From Roseateles_C aquae (GTDB lineage: Bacteria > Pseudomonadota > Gammaproteobacteria > Burkholderiales > Burkholderiaceae_C), in NCBI RefSeq assembly GCF_032337115.1, contig NZ_JAVXZY010000001.1, positions 558,001 to 622,000 on the forward strand: DNA of 64,000 bases, written 5' to 3'. The translations under genes and the position numbers were made by a program. Positions 51,520 to 59,283 of the stretch are shown here, in pieces. Numbering within the stretch: position 1 is the stretch's first letter; every line of letters starts with the position of its first letter. Below the pieces are notes generated by a model. It was not told where the DNA came from and did no database searches. It was given only the letters and a program-made list of their open reading frames with translations.

Positions 51520-52593
51520 TCAGGCGGCAGCCGGCGCGCTCTCGCGGACCACCAGATGAACAGGCAGCGTGATCGGTGCCACGTGTTCGCCTTCCATCAT
51601 CCGCATCAGCGCCTGCACCAGTTCGGCGCCGGCCAGGGCGACCGGCTGATGCACGCTGGTCAGCGGCGGATCGCAGTAGGCGGCCAGCGGCATGTCGTCA
51701 TAACCGCTCACCACCACGTCCTTGGGTACCGCCCTGCCCTGCCCGCGCAGCGCCTGTATGGCCTGCAGGGCCAACAGATCGCTGCAGGCCAGCACGGCAT
51801 CGACCTCGCGATGCGCGGCAAAGAACTGCTCGATCGCCCCACGGCCGACGTTCACCTCGAAGGGCACGGCCAGCTCCAGCGCCGCTTCACGCGCCACGCC
51901 GGCACTCGCCAAGGCCTGCCAGAAGCCTTCACGGCGCATCATCACCTCGGGCAGGGCCGCGTCGCCCAGAAAGGCGATGCGCCGGCGCCCCAGCGCGAGC
52001 AGATGCTCGGCCGCCAGGCGCCCGCCCAGCACATTGTCGCCACCGACGCTGCAATAGATCTGCTGTGCCAGCTGCGCGCCCCAGACCACCACCGGCAGCT
52101 TGCGCGCCGCCAGCTCATTGAGCTGATCGTGATGGCGCCACTGGCCGATGATCAAGAGCCCGGCCGCCTTGCCGGAGTCGATCGCATGGGCGGCCAGGTC
52201 CAGCCGTTCGGCATCGACGCGCGACAAGAGCATGTCGTAGCCCCGGTCGGTCAGCGCATCGGCGATCGCGCCGACGATGGACAGGAAGAAAGGATCCGAG
52301 ATGTGCTGGCGCGAGGCCGCGTCGTAAGGCACGACAACAGCCACCGTGCGGTTCTTCTGCAGGCGCAGGTTCTGCGCGCCAAGATTGATCGAGTATTTCA
52401 GCGAGCGGGCCAGTTCGGTGACGCGCTCTCGCGTCTCTTGATTGACCAGCGGGCTGCCATTGAGCGCCCGCGACACCGTCGCCACCGAGACCCCGGCCAG
52501 CCGCGCGATGTCAGCCATCTGCAGCCGCCGCTGGTCGGCAGGTTTGGCCGGCGTGGCGTCGGTGGGCTTGATCGGTTCGGACTGCTTGCTCAT
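51520..52593 (-). CDS. LacI-family transcriptional regulator of the sucrose operon
   Basis: Repressor of 357 residues. A Pro/Lys-rich extension of about 25 residues precedes the LacI helix-turn-helix and hinge (MADIARLAGVSVATVSRALNGSPLVN, split). The periplasmic-binding-protein-like sensor domain then follows (TVAVVVPY, SDPFFLSIVGAI, GGDNVLGGRLAAEHLLALGRR split, VVVSGYDDMPLAAY). The sugar ligand is probably sucrose or a breakdown product. The gene lies directly upstream of the operon it should control, on the same strand, with two matching operators in between. Confidence 0.92.
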   Translation of the reverse strand: MSKQSEPIKPTDATPAKPADQRRLQMADIARLAGVSVATVSRALNGSPLVNQETRERVTELARSLKYSINLGAQNLRLQKNRTVAVVVPYDAASRQHISDPFFLSIVGAIADALTDRGYDMLLSRVDAERLDLAAHAIDSGKAAGLLIIGQWRHHDQLNELAARKLPVVVWGAQLAQQIYCSVGGDNVLGGRLAAEHLLALGRRRIAFLGDAALPEVMMRREGFWQALASAGVAREAALELAVPFEVNVGRGAIEQFFAAHREVDAVLACSDLLALQAIQALRGQGRAVPKDVVVSGYDDMPLAAYCDPPLTSVHQPVALAGAELVQALMRMMEGEHVAPITLPVHLVVRESAPAAA

Positions 52594-52698
52594 CTGCTCA
52601 ATTGTGCATCGGCCGACAATCCCGGCGAGGCCTACGGCCCTGTCGCCAGCCGGTGCATTGTGCGAGCTACGTCACGGTCAAGGCGCCGTTGTTGCCTC

Positions 52699-53469
52699 TC
52701 AGTCCAGGCAAGCTGCAAACGCCGCTTGCGCGTGCACCTTGGTGGTGTTGAGCCAGCGCAGCCCCTGGCTCTCGAACTGAGCCAGATGTTGCAATGATGG
52801 AAACGCCAGCGGCAATTCGGTGCAGGACAGGCTCACGGCCCGCTGCGGCCCCGCCGCAATGCCCAGCTCGGCAAAGGAGCGCTCGGCGATCTCGCTCATC
52901 AGCGCAGCGGCCTCGCCGCTGCGTTCGGCATACAGGCCCATGATCAGCCGGTACAGCGCTTCACGATCGGCTTCTCGCGGCGGCTTGTGCCCGCGCACGC
53001 CATGGCGCGCCAGCACGGCCGAGAAGGCATCCGACTCCAGCGTCGGCCGGGTGCCAAGAATCAGCACATCGCTCAGGCCGGCTTTAACGCAGGCCGCACT
53101 GACGGTTTCAAAAATGCTCAGCACCGGCATCGTCAGCCCGGCGGTGATGGCCTCAAAGCGGTTGTGCGGCGTGTTGCTGGCGATCAGCGCGAAGTCGGCA
53201 CCGGCCGATTGCAGGCGTCGCAGCGCGGCGTTGAAATAGGCGTCATAGCGCTGCCAGGACGCCTCGTCCCCGGGCTGGCCGCGCAGCGAGAAGCTGTGAT
53301 TGACGTTGACCGATTCGATGCTGAATTCCGGCATCGGCGCCGGGCCAACGAAGGCGCGACCGGCCGCCGCTTCGGCCTCATGCCAGCGCTGACTCATCCG
53401 GCAGATCGCTTGATAGAACTCCACCGTCGAGGGCCAGGCCACGCCGCCCACCATGCCAATCTTCTTCAT
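52699..53469 (-). CDS. Aspartate/glutamate racemase family protein
   Basis: PLP-independent racemase family protein of 256 residues. The N-terminal IGMVGGVAWPSTVEFY and the C-terminal second catalytic motif LSCTELPLAF (Cys216) are clear. The first catalytic cysteine of the family (CNT) is replaced: IASNTPHN has Ser98. A Thr/Cys pair is known in E. coli YgeA, which acts on L-aspartate/L-glutamate one way, so a Ser/Cys pair may change stereospecificity. It lies between the LacI gene and the MHS transporter terminator as a single gene. Substrate not certain. Confidence 0.85.
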   Translation of the reverse strand: MKKIGMVGGVAWPSTVEFYQAICRMSQRWHEAEAAAGRAFVGPAPMPEFSIESVNVNHSFSLRGQPGDEASWQRYDAYFNAALRRLQSAGADFALIASNTPHNRFEAITAGLTMPVLSIFETVSAACVKAGLSDVLILGTRPTLESDAFSAVLARHGVRGHKPPREADREALYRLIMGLYAERSGEAAALMSEIAERSFAELGIAAGPQRAVSLSCTELPLAFPSLQHLAQFESQGLRWLNTTKVHAQAAFAACLD

Positions 53470-53558
53470 CGCTACCCCACCGATCTGACAGAGAGGCCGC
53501 GATTGTGGCGCAGGCCAAATGCCTCATCGGTACACCGCCCGGCAAGCACGCTGCGAAC

Positions 53559-53583
53559 AAAAAAAGGCGGCCCGCAGGCCGCC
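53559..53583 (-). terminator. Rho-independent terminator of the MHS transporter gene
   Basis: On the minus strand GGCGGCC and GGCCGCC (53566-53572 with 53577-53583) form a 7-bp stem with a 4-base loop, followed by seven T (53559-53565 as A on the plus strand). It lies 46 bases after the transporter stop. Confidence 0.85.
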
Positions 53584-53628
53584 TCGAAGTCCGGTAAAGG
53601 AAAAGTCGCTATCCATCCATCGCGCGAA

Positions 53629-55311
53629 TCAGTCGTGGGCGTAGATGTCCACGTCCTTGGTTTCGCGGATGAACAGCATGCCGATCACGAAGGTCGCCGC
53701 GGCGATGCCGATCGGGTACCACAGGCCGTGATAGATATTGCCGTTTTGCGCCACCATCGCGAAGGTGATCGAGGGCAGCAGACCACCAAACCAGCCATTG
53801 CCGATGTGGTAAGGCAAGCTCATCGAGGTGTAGCGGATGCGGGTCGGGAACAGTTCCACCAGCATCGCGGCGATCGGGCCATAGACCATGGTCACGTACA
53901 GCACCAACACAGACAGGATGGCGATCACCAGCGGCTGATTGACCTTGGCAGGGTCGGCCTTGGCCGGATAGCCGGCGGCCTTCAGCGCCTCGCTCAGCTC
54001 CTTCTTGAAAGCGGCGATGCCCTTGGTGCTGGCCTCGTCGAACTTGTGCTCGGTCGCCTTGGTGGCATTCAGGCCGTTGATGACCTTGTCGCCAACCTTG
54101 ATCACCGCCACGCTGCCGGCCGGGCCAGGCAGAGTTTCGTAGCTGGCCGAGGACTGCGCCAGTGCACGCTTGGCGATGTCGCAAGAGCTGGTGAAGTCGA
54201 CTTCACGAGCGATTGGGCTGCCCTGGAAGGAGCAGGTCGACATATCCACCGTCAGCGAGATCTGAGCGGTGGCTTGCGCCTTGGCCAGATCCGGGTTGGC
54301 GGCATTGGTCAGCGCCTTGAACAGCGGGAAGTAGGTCACGCAGGCCAGCAGCAGGCCGGCCATGATGATGGGCTTGCGGCCGATCTTGTCGGACAGCGTA
54401 CCGAACACCACGAAGAACGGTGTGCCGATGATCAGCGACACGGCAACCATGATGTTGGCCGTGGCGTTGTCGACCTTCAGCACGCTGGTCAGGAAGAACA
54501 GCGCATAGAACTGGCCCGAGTACCAGACCACGCCCTGACCGGCCACCAGGCCGAACAGCGCCAGCAGCACGATCTTCAGGTTCTTCCACTGGCCGAAGGA
54601 CTCGGACAGCGGTGCCTTGGAGGTCTTGCCCTCGGACTTCATCTTCTGGAAGGCCGGCGATTCATTCATCGACAGACGGATCCAGACGCTGATGCCCAGC
54701 AGCAGGATCGAGACGATGAAGGGCACGCGCCAGCCCCATTCGGCGAAGGTGGCTTCACCCAGCGTGTTGCGGGTCAGCAGAATCACCATCAGCGACAGGA
54801 ACAGACCCAGCGTGGCCGTGGTCTGGATCCAGGAGGTGTAGGCACCCCGCTTGCCCTGCGGCGCGTGTTCGGCCACATAGGTGGCGGCACCACCGTACTC
54901 ACCACCCAGCGCCAGGCCTTGCAGCATGCGCAGGCCGATCAGGATCACCGGGGCGGCCGCACCAATCGCTGCATACGACGGCAACACACCGACGATGAAG
55001 GTGGACAGGCCCATGATCAGGATGGTGACCAGGAAGGTGTACTTGCGGCCGATCATGTCGCCCAGGCGGCCGAACACCAGCGCGCCGAAGGGGCGCACGA
55101 TGAAGCCGGCGGCAAAGGCCAGCAGCGAGGCGATGAAGGCCGCCTGCGGATCCAAGGCCGAGAAGAACTGCTTGGCGATGATGGGCGCCAGCGAACCGTA
55201 AAGGTAGAAGTCGTACCACTCGAACACGGTGCCCAGCGAAGAGGCGAAGATGACCTTCTTCTCTTCTGCCGTCATCGGCGTGTTGGTGGTCACTGCTGTT
55301 GCAGTTGCCAT
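53629..55311 (-). CDS. MHS-family MFS transporter with large inserted loop
   Basis: Metabolite:proton symporter of 560 residues. The N-terminus FASSLGTVFEWYDFYLYGSLAP and FGRLGDMIGRKYTF are signatures of the MHS family (ProP, KgtP, shikimate and similar carriers), as are GLALGGEYGGAATYVAEHAP and ELFPTRIRYTSMSLPYHIG. Most members have 420-450 residues. Here about 110 residues lie between the helix with LLACVTYFPLF and the one with LVIAILSVLVLYV, holding two cysteines (STCSFQG, SSCDIA) and a predicted alpha/beta character. The substrate is unknown. It is single, with its own terminator. Confidence 0.9.
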   Translation of the reverse strand: MATATAVTTNTPMTAEEKKVIFASSLGTVFEWYDFYLYGSLAPIIAKQFFSALDPQAAFIASLLAFAAGFIVRPFGALVFGRLGDMIGRKYTFLVTILIMGLSTFIVGVLPSYAAIGAAAPVILIGLRMLQGLALGGEYGGAATYVAEHAPQGKRGAYTSWIQTTATLGLFLSLMVILLTRNTLGEATFAEWGWRVPFIVSILLLGISVWIRLSMNESPAFQKMKSEGKTSKAPLSESFGQWKNLKIVLLALFGLVAGQGVVWYSGQFYALFFLTSVLKVDNATANIMVAVSLIIGTPFFVVFGTLSDKIGRKPIIMAGLLLACVTYFPLFKALTNAANPDLAKAQATAQISLTVDMSTCSFQGSPIAREVDFTSSCDIAKRALAQSSASYETLPGPAGSVAVIKVGDKVINGLNATKATEHKFDEASTKGIAAFKKELSEALKAAGYPAKADPAKVNQPLVIAILSVLVLYVTMVYGPIAAMLVELFPTRIRYTSMSLPYHIGNGWFGGLLPSITFAMVAQNGNIYHGLWYPIGIAAATFVIGMLFIRETKDVDIYAHD

Positions 55312-55543
55312 GTGGGAAGTCTCCAGTGTGTTGATCGTGGAGAACCACCGCCCGGTGATCCTTGGGATGGACTGTGAAGCCCTCCTCTGACCCGTCTCTG
55401 ACGCCAGCCTGAACGCTGGCTGACAAACCCCAAGGCAACCCTAGGGCGCGATTTCACATTGCGAGAAATTGCCACCCGGCAGGGAAAGCACTGAGCTGCC
55501 CGTGTCAGCCGTCGACCAGCTTGCGCTGCAGCTGCGGCCGGGG

Positions 55544-56188
55544 TCAGGTCTTGCGCTGCACACCCACCGGCGTGGCCGCGGCGGCTTCCCAGGCAGCGCT
55601 GACAAACCAGGGGTCGTCGCGCAGATAGGCGGCCAGCATGTCCAGCGCGTCCAAGCCCCAGAACAGCTTGTCATCAACCGCGATGGTCGGCACGCCAAAG
55701 ACGCCCTGCGCGATCGCCGCCTCGGTGGCCTCGCGCAGCGCCTGCTTGACCGGCTCGCCCTCGGGGGCTTGCGCCGGGGCCAGGTCTTGCGTCAGTGCGG
55801 CCAGCCGTACAGCGTCTGCCGCGTCGGCCCCGCCCTGCCAGACATGATTGAACACCCGCTCGACCACCCAGCGCGAAGGCGTCTGCCCCGTGGGCGCGCA
55901 AGCCCAGGCCAGCCGCAGCAGCGGCAGCGGGTTGAAGGGATGAGCGGCCGGCAGCTGCAGCGGAATCTGCAGGCGGTGGGCGGCCCAGGCAATCTGCCGG
56001 TAGGTCCAGGCGCGCTTGGCCGGGATCTCAGCCGGCCCTTTTTGCCCTCCGGCCTTGAGCATGGCGGCGAACAGCACCGGCACATAGTCAACGCTGTAGG
56101 ACAGCCCCTGCAGTGCCTCGGGCAGCCGCGCGAAGGCCAGCGCCGCGTAGGGCGAGATCGGGTCGAAATAGAAACGCAGCGACTTCAT
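55544..56188 (-). CDS. 2-hydroxychromene-2-carboxylate isomerase (kappa-GST/DsbA fold)
   Basis: Glutathione-dependent isomerase family protein of 214 residues. The N-terminus LRFYFDPISPYAALA has Ser at the active-site position of DsbA-like folds, as in NahD/HCCA isomerases. The cis-Pro region GVFGVPTIAVDDKLFWG and the end LDMLAAYLRDDPW agree. In naphthalene degraders it isomerises hydroxychromene carboxylate, but no other aromatic-ring genes are near, so its role here may be general detoxification. It is the last gene of a three-gene unit with DUF1289 and ybaK. Confidence 0.88.
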   Translation of the reverse strand: MKSLRFYFDPISPYAALAFARLPEALQGLSYSVDYVPVLFAAMLKAGGQKGPAEIPAKRAWTYRQIAWAAHRLQIPLQLPAAHPFNPLPLLRLAWACAPTGQTPSRWVVERVFNHVWQGGADAADAVRLAALTQDLAPAQAPEGEPVKQALREATEAAIAQGVFGVPTIAVDDKLFWGLDALDMLAAYLRDDPWFVSAAWEAAAATPVGVQRKT

Positions 56189-56212
56189 CGGCCCTCCGCC
56201 CTCTTTTTGCGC

Positions 56213-56449
56213 TCAGACGCTAGGCTCGGCCGCCGTGAACACGCCCTGCTCCAGCAGGACCTCACGCCGCGGCGGCAGCAGGGCGAGGATCTGCAGCCGT
56301 GTCGCATCATCGGCCTTGGACCAGACGGTGATCTCGGCAATCGTTCGCGCGCAGCCCTCACACCAGCCGGTCGGCTCGTGCATCTTGCAGACATTGGTGC
56401 AGGGCGAGGCCACCCGTGCCGCCCCCGTTGAAGCAAGCTGGGCGCTCAT
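56213..56449 (-). CDS. DUF1289 small cysteine protein
   Basis: Protein of 78 residues with the DUF1289 pattern SPCTNVCKMHEPTGWCEGCARTIAEI (split): four cysteines that could hold zinc or an Fe-S cluster, followed by WSKADDATRLQILALLPPRR. The E. coli homologue is YdhL; function unknown. It overlaps the ybaK stop by 4 bases and stands 24 bases before the isomerase gene, so the three are likely one transcript. Confidence 0.88.
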   Translation of the reverse strand: MSAQLASTGAARVASPCTNVCKMHEPTGWCEGCARTIAEITVWSKADDATRLQILALLPPRREVLLEQGVFTAAEPSV

Positions 56450-56961
56450 GACTGCACCACATCGATGATGGGCGCACCAGTCAGCTGGGCCAGCTCGTCC
56501 GGCGTCATCCGGAACACCCCGTTCGGGTGGCCGGCCGCGGCCCAGATCTGGTCGAAGCGAAACAGCTCGCGGTCGACAAACAGCAAGGGTGCCGCCGCCC
56601 CATCCAGCGGCGCAAAGCCCAGCGGCGACACGCCACCGATCGAGAAGCCGGTGCGCGCCTTCACATAGTCGGCATCGGCGCGGCCCAAGGGCCCGGTATG
56701 GGCCTGCAGCTTCTTCTCATCGACACGGCGATCGCCCGAGGCGATCACCAGCACCGCCTGCTCGTCGGACTTGCGCTTGAAGACCACGCTCTTGGCAATC
56801 TGGCCCAGGCTGACGCCCAGCGCATCGGCGGCCTCCTGCGAGGTGCGGGCTGCTACCTCCAGCCACAGCGGGGCATGGCCATGCTGACGTTGCAGCAGCG
56901 CTTCGCGCACACGCTCGAAGCCTTCGGGGTGGCGGGTGTCTTTGTCGTTCGGATCACTCAT
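56446..56961 (-). CDS. YbaK/EbsC-family aminoacyl-tRNA deacylase
   Basis: Protein of 171 residues of the YbaK/ProX-like editing superfamily, which hydrolyses misacylated tRNA. Visible are LGVSLGQIAKSVVFKRK (with the conserved Lys), LVIASGDRRVDEKKL, ARTGFSIGGVSPLGF and the terminal LTGAPIIDV. The start at 56961 (MSDPNDKD) is preferred over longer options that would read into the regulator gene. Which aminoacyl-tRNA it edits cannot be told. Confidence 0.9.
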   Translation of the reverse strand: MSDPNDKDTRHPEGFERVREALLQRQHGHAPLWLEVAARTSQEAADALGVSLGQIAKSVVFKRKSDEQAVLVIASGDRRVDEKKLQAHTGPLGRADADYVKARTGFSIGGVSPLGFAPLDGAAAPLLFVDRELFRFDQIWAAAGHPNGVFRMTPDELAQLTGAPIIDVVQS

Positions 56962-56998
56962 GGGCGCTATTGTGTCAGCGCAGCGCCACCGAGCAGGC

Positions 56999-57670
56999 TC
57001 AGCAGCCCAAGCCCCCACACAAGAGGGCGAATATCAGTGCCTCGGCGGACTTGAAATCGTCAACCTCCAAGGCCGGCTTGCCGAGCAGGATGGCGAACTG
57101 CGGGCCCAGATCGGCATAGGCCTGGGTCATCGCCCAGATGCTGAACATCAGATGGCGGTAGTCCAGCCGCGCAATCCGCTTCTCGCGCGCCCAGCGCTCG
57201 AAGGTGCGCACATCGGCATTCAGCGCCGGCAGCACGCGCGATTCGATGGCGTCGCGAAAGCGCGGCGCACCGGCCATCACCTCGCGGGCAAAGACCTGCG
57301 AACCCGCCGGCCGCTCGCGCGAAAAGCGCAGCTTGGCCACGATGTACTCGCGCAGCGCGGCGCGCGGGTCGGTGCCCGAGACAATGCCGGCCATGCGCGT
57401 CAGCCACTCGTCCATCACATCGTCCAGCACCTGGCGGTAGAGCGCTTCCTTGCTCGGGTAGTAGTACAGCAGGTTGTGGCGCGACAACCCCAGCCCGGCG
57501 GCGATGTTTTCCAGAGACGCGCCTTCAAAGCCATATTGCGCGAACTGGCGCTCGGCCTCCGCACAGATGGCAGCCTGCTTGCGCAGGCGCGCGGCCCGCG
57601 GCGCGGCGCGCTTGACCGTTGGTGCTGAAACCTCGGATGCTGCTGAAGACTTGCTGGGCGGCTTGGACAT
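56999..57670 (-). CDS. TetR-family regulator, RutR-like
   Basis: Repressor of 223 residues that likely senses a pyrimidine and controls the divergent degradation operon. A basic Ala/Lys-rich tail of about 30 residues precedes the TetR helix-turn-helix (GASLENIAAGLGLSRHNLLYYY; residues about 50-71, split). The ligand domain has SRERPAGSQVFAREVMAGAPR and WAMTQAYADLG, as in RutR. RutR responds to uracil/thymine in E. coli. Two RutR-like palindromes lie between it and preT. It shares little space with ybaK (37 bases). Confidence 0.88.
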   Translation of the reverse strand: MSKPPSKSSAASEVSAPTVKRAAPRAARLRKQAAICAEAERQFAQYGFEGASLENIAAGLGLSRHNLLYYYPSKEALYRQVLDDVMDEWLTRMAGIVSGTDPRAALREYIVAKLRFSRERPAGSQVFAREVMAGAPRFRDAIESRVLPALNADVRTFERWAREKRIARLDYRHLMFSIWAMTQAYADLGPQFAILLGKPALEVDDFKSAEALIFALLCGGLGC

Positions 57671-57727
57671 GATGGGCCGCGATTATCCCGATGCCGGCCC
57701 GCAACGGCGCGGGCCACACCAAGGGAA

Positions 57728-57743
57728 TTCACCAACTGGTCTA
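57728..57743. promoter_or_regulatory. RutR-like operator, site 1
   Basis: TTCACCAACTGGTCTA agrees with the RutR consensus TTGACCA-NN-TGGTCAA at 12 of 14 fixed positions. It lies between the regulator and preT. Confidence 0.7.
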
Positions 57744-57744
57744 T

Positions 57745-57762
57745 TTTTACCAATTGGTAAAA
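57745..57762. promoter_or_regulatory. RutR-like operator, site 2
   Basis: TTTTACCAATTGGTAAAA is a perfect 18-base palindrome containing ACCA-NN-TGGT, centred 18 bases from site 1. The two sites probably control both the regulator gene and the preT operon. Confidence 0.75.
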
Positions 57763-57825
57763 CATTCAGACACCGCAGCCTGGATGAACGTCGCAAGCGC
57801 TGCGTCACGCTCTCGGAGGAGTTCC

Positions 57826-59211
57826 ATGGACAAGACCGCTGTCGGCATCAACAAGCCCGGCCTGTGCAGCCACCGGCTCGACGACACTGCTTTGGCGCGC
57901 AATTTCAGCGACGCCCACCCGCCGCTGAGCCGCCACCAGGCGCAGATCGAAGCCGAGCGCTGCTATTACTGCCATGACGCGCCCTGCATCACCGCCTGCC
58001 CCACCGGCATCGACATCCCCAGCTTCATCGCCCGCGTCGCGCAAGGCAATGAACGCGGCGCCGCCGAAGCCATTCTCACGGCCAATCCGCTGGGCGGCAT
58101 GTGCGCTCGGGTCTGCCCCACCGAGATCTTGTGCGAACAGGCCTGCGTGCGCAACAGCCTGGAGGACAAGCCGGTTGAAATCGGCCTGCTGCAGCGCCAC
58201 GCCACCGATCACTTCTTCGCCAGCCAGGCCGTCGGCGCCAAGCCCCTGTTCGAGCGCGCTGCCAGCAGCGGCAAGCGCGTCGCCGTGGTCGGTGCCGGCC
58301 CGGCCGGCCTGGCCGCCGCTCACGGTCTGGCGCGATGCGGCCATGCCGTCACCCTGATCGAGTCGCGGTCCAAGCTCGGCGGCCTGAATGAATACGGCCT
58401 GGCCAGCTACAAGACCACCGGCGGCTTTGCCCAGCAGGAGGTGCAGTGGCTGCTGTCCATTGGCGGCATCACGGTACAGACCTCCACCCAGCTCGGCCGC
58501 GACATCAGCCTGGCCCAGCTCTGCGAAAGCCACGACGCCGTCTTCCTCGGCCTGGGTCTGGCCGGTGTCAATGCGCTGGGCATTGCCGAGCCGCCCTTGA
58601 GCGAGGCGATGGACTCTGTCGAAGGGTTGCGCGACGCGGTCGACTTCATCGCCGAGCTGCGCCAGGCCGGCCACCCGCGCGATATTGCCGTGGGCCAGCG
58701 CGTGCTGGTCATCGGCGGCGGCATGACCGCGGTTGACGCTGCCGTGCAAAGCCGCCTGCTCGGCGCTCGCGAGGTGCAGATCGTCTACCGCCGCGGCCCC
58801 GCGCAGATGGGCGCCTCGGCCCATGAGCAGGCCTGGGCGCAACAGAACGGCGTGCAGCTGCGCTGCTGGGCGCGGCCGCTGGAATTGCTGAGCCAGAACG
58901 GCCGCGTCAGCGGCATGCGCTTTGCGGTCACTGCCGAGCAAGACGGCCGACTGATAGACACCGGCGAGCAGTTCGAGCTCGCGGCCGATATGGTGCTCAA
59001 GGCCATCGGCCAGCAGTTCGTCGCCGATCCGGTCGCCGCCCAGCTGGAACTGCAGAATGGCAGGCTGCGCACCGATGAGGACGGCCGCTGCGGGCAGACC
59101 CGCATCTGGGCCGGCGGCGACTGCCGCCACGGCGGCCGCGATCTCACCGTTGAGGCGGTCGAGCACGGCAAGCGTGCCGCCATCGCCATCGATCAGATGC
59201 TGCGCGGCTGA
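57826..59211 (+). CDS. preT: NAD-dependent dihydropyrimidine dehydrogenase subunit PreT
   Basis: Electron-input subunit of the enzyme that reduces uracil and thymine to the 5,6-dihydro forms. The 461 residues have an N-terminal Fe-S region with CYYCHDAPCITACPTGID and CARVCPTEILCEQACVR, a FAD-binding motif (VAVVGAGPAGLAAAHGLAR) and an NAD(P)H-binding motif (VLVIGGGMTAVDAAVQSRL). GGAGGA precedes the ATG at 57826. It is the first gene of the pyrimidine degradation operon, and preA follows after 72 bases. Confidence 0.95.
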   Translation: MDKTAVGINKPGLCSHRLDDTALARNFSDAHPPLSRHQAQIEAERCYYCHDAPCITACPTGIDIPSFIARVAQGNERGAAEAILTANPLGGMCARVCPTEILCEQACVRNSLEDKPVEIGLLQRHATDHFFASQAVGAKPLFERAASSGKRVAVVGAGPAGLAAAHGLARCGHAVTLIESRSKLGGLNEYGLASYKTTGGFAQQEVQWLLSIGGITVQTSTQLGRDISLAQLCESHDAVFLGLGLAGVNALGIAEPPLSEAMDSVEGLRDAVDFIAELRQAGHPRDIAVGQRVLVIGGGMTAVDAAVQSRLLGAREVQIVYRRGPAQMGASAHEQAWAQQNGVQLRCWARPLELLSQNGRVSGMRFAVTAEQDGRLIDTGEQFELAADMVLKAIGQQFVADPVAAQLELQNGRLRTDEDGRCGQTRIWAGGDCRHGGRDLTVEAVEHGKRAAIAIDQMLRG

Positions 59212-59283
59212 GCCGCTCACTGTCACAGAAATTCTTCGCGAGGCCGGCCAAGGCCACGCAGCAGACAAGAGGGTGAACCCATC

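Noticed and set aside
52987..55377. Open frame of about 796 codons on the plus strand opposite the racemase and MHS transporter
   Set aside because: His/Gln/Gly/Arg-rich shadow that crosses a terminator and two real genes.
55403..55420. Hairpin GCCAGC-6-GCTGGC upstream of the MHS transporter gene
   Set aside because: Only 6 bp, without T run or partner sites; not enough to call a terminator or attenuator.
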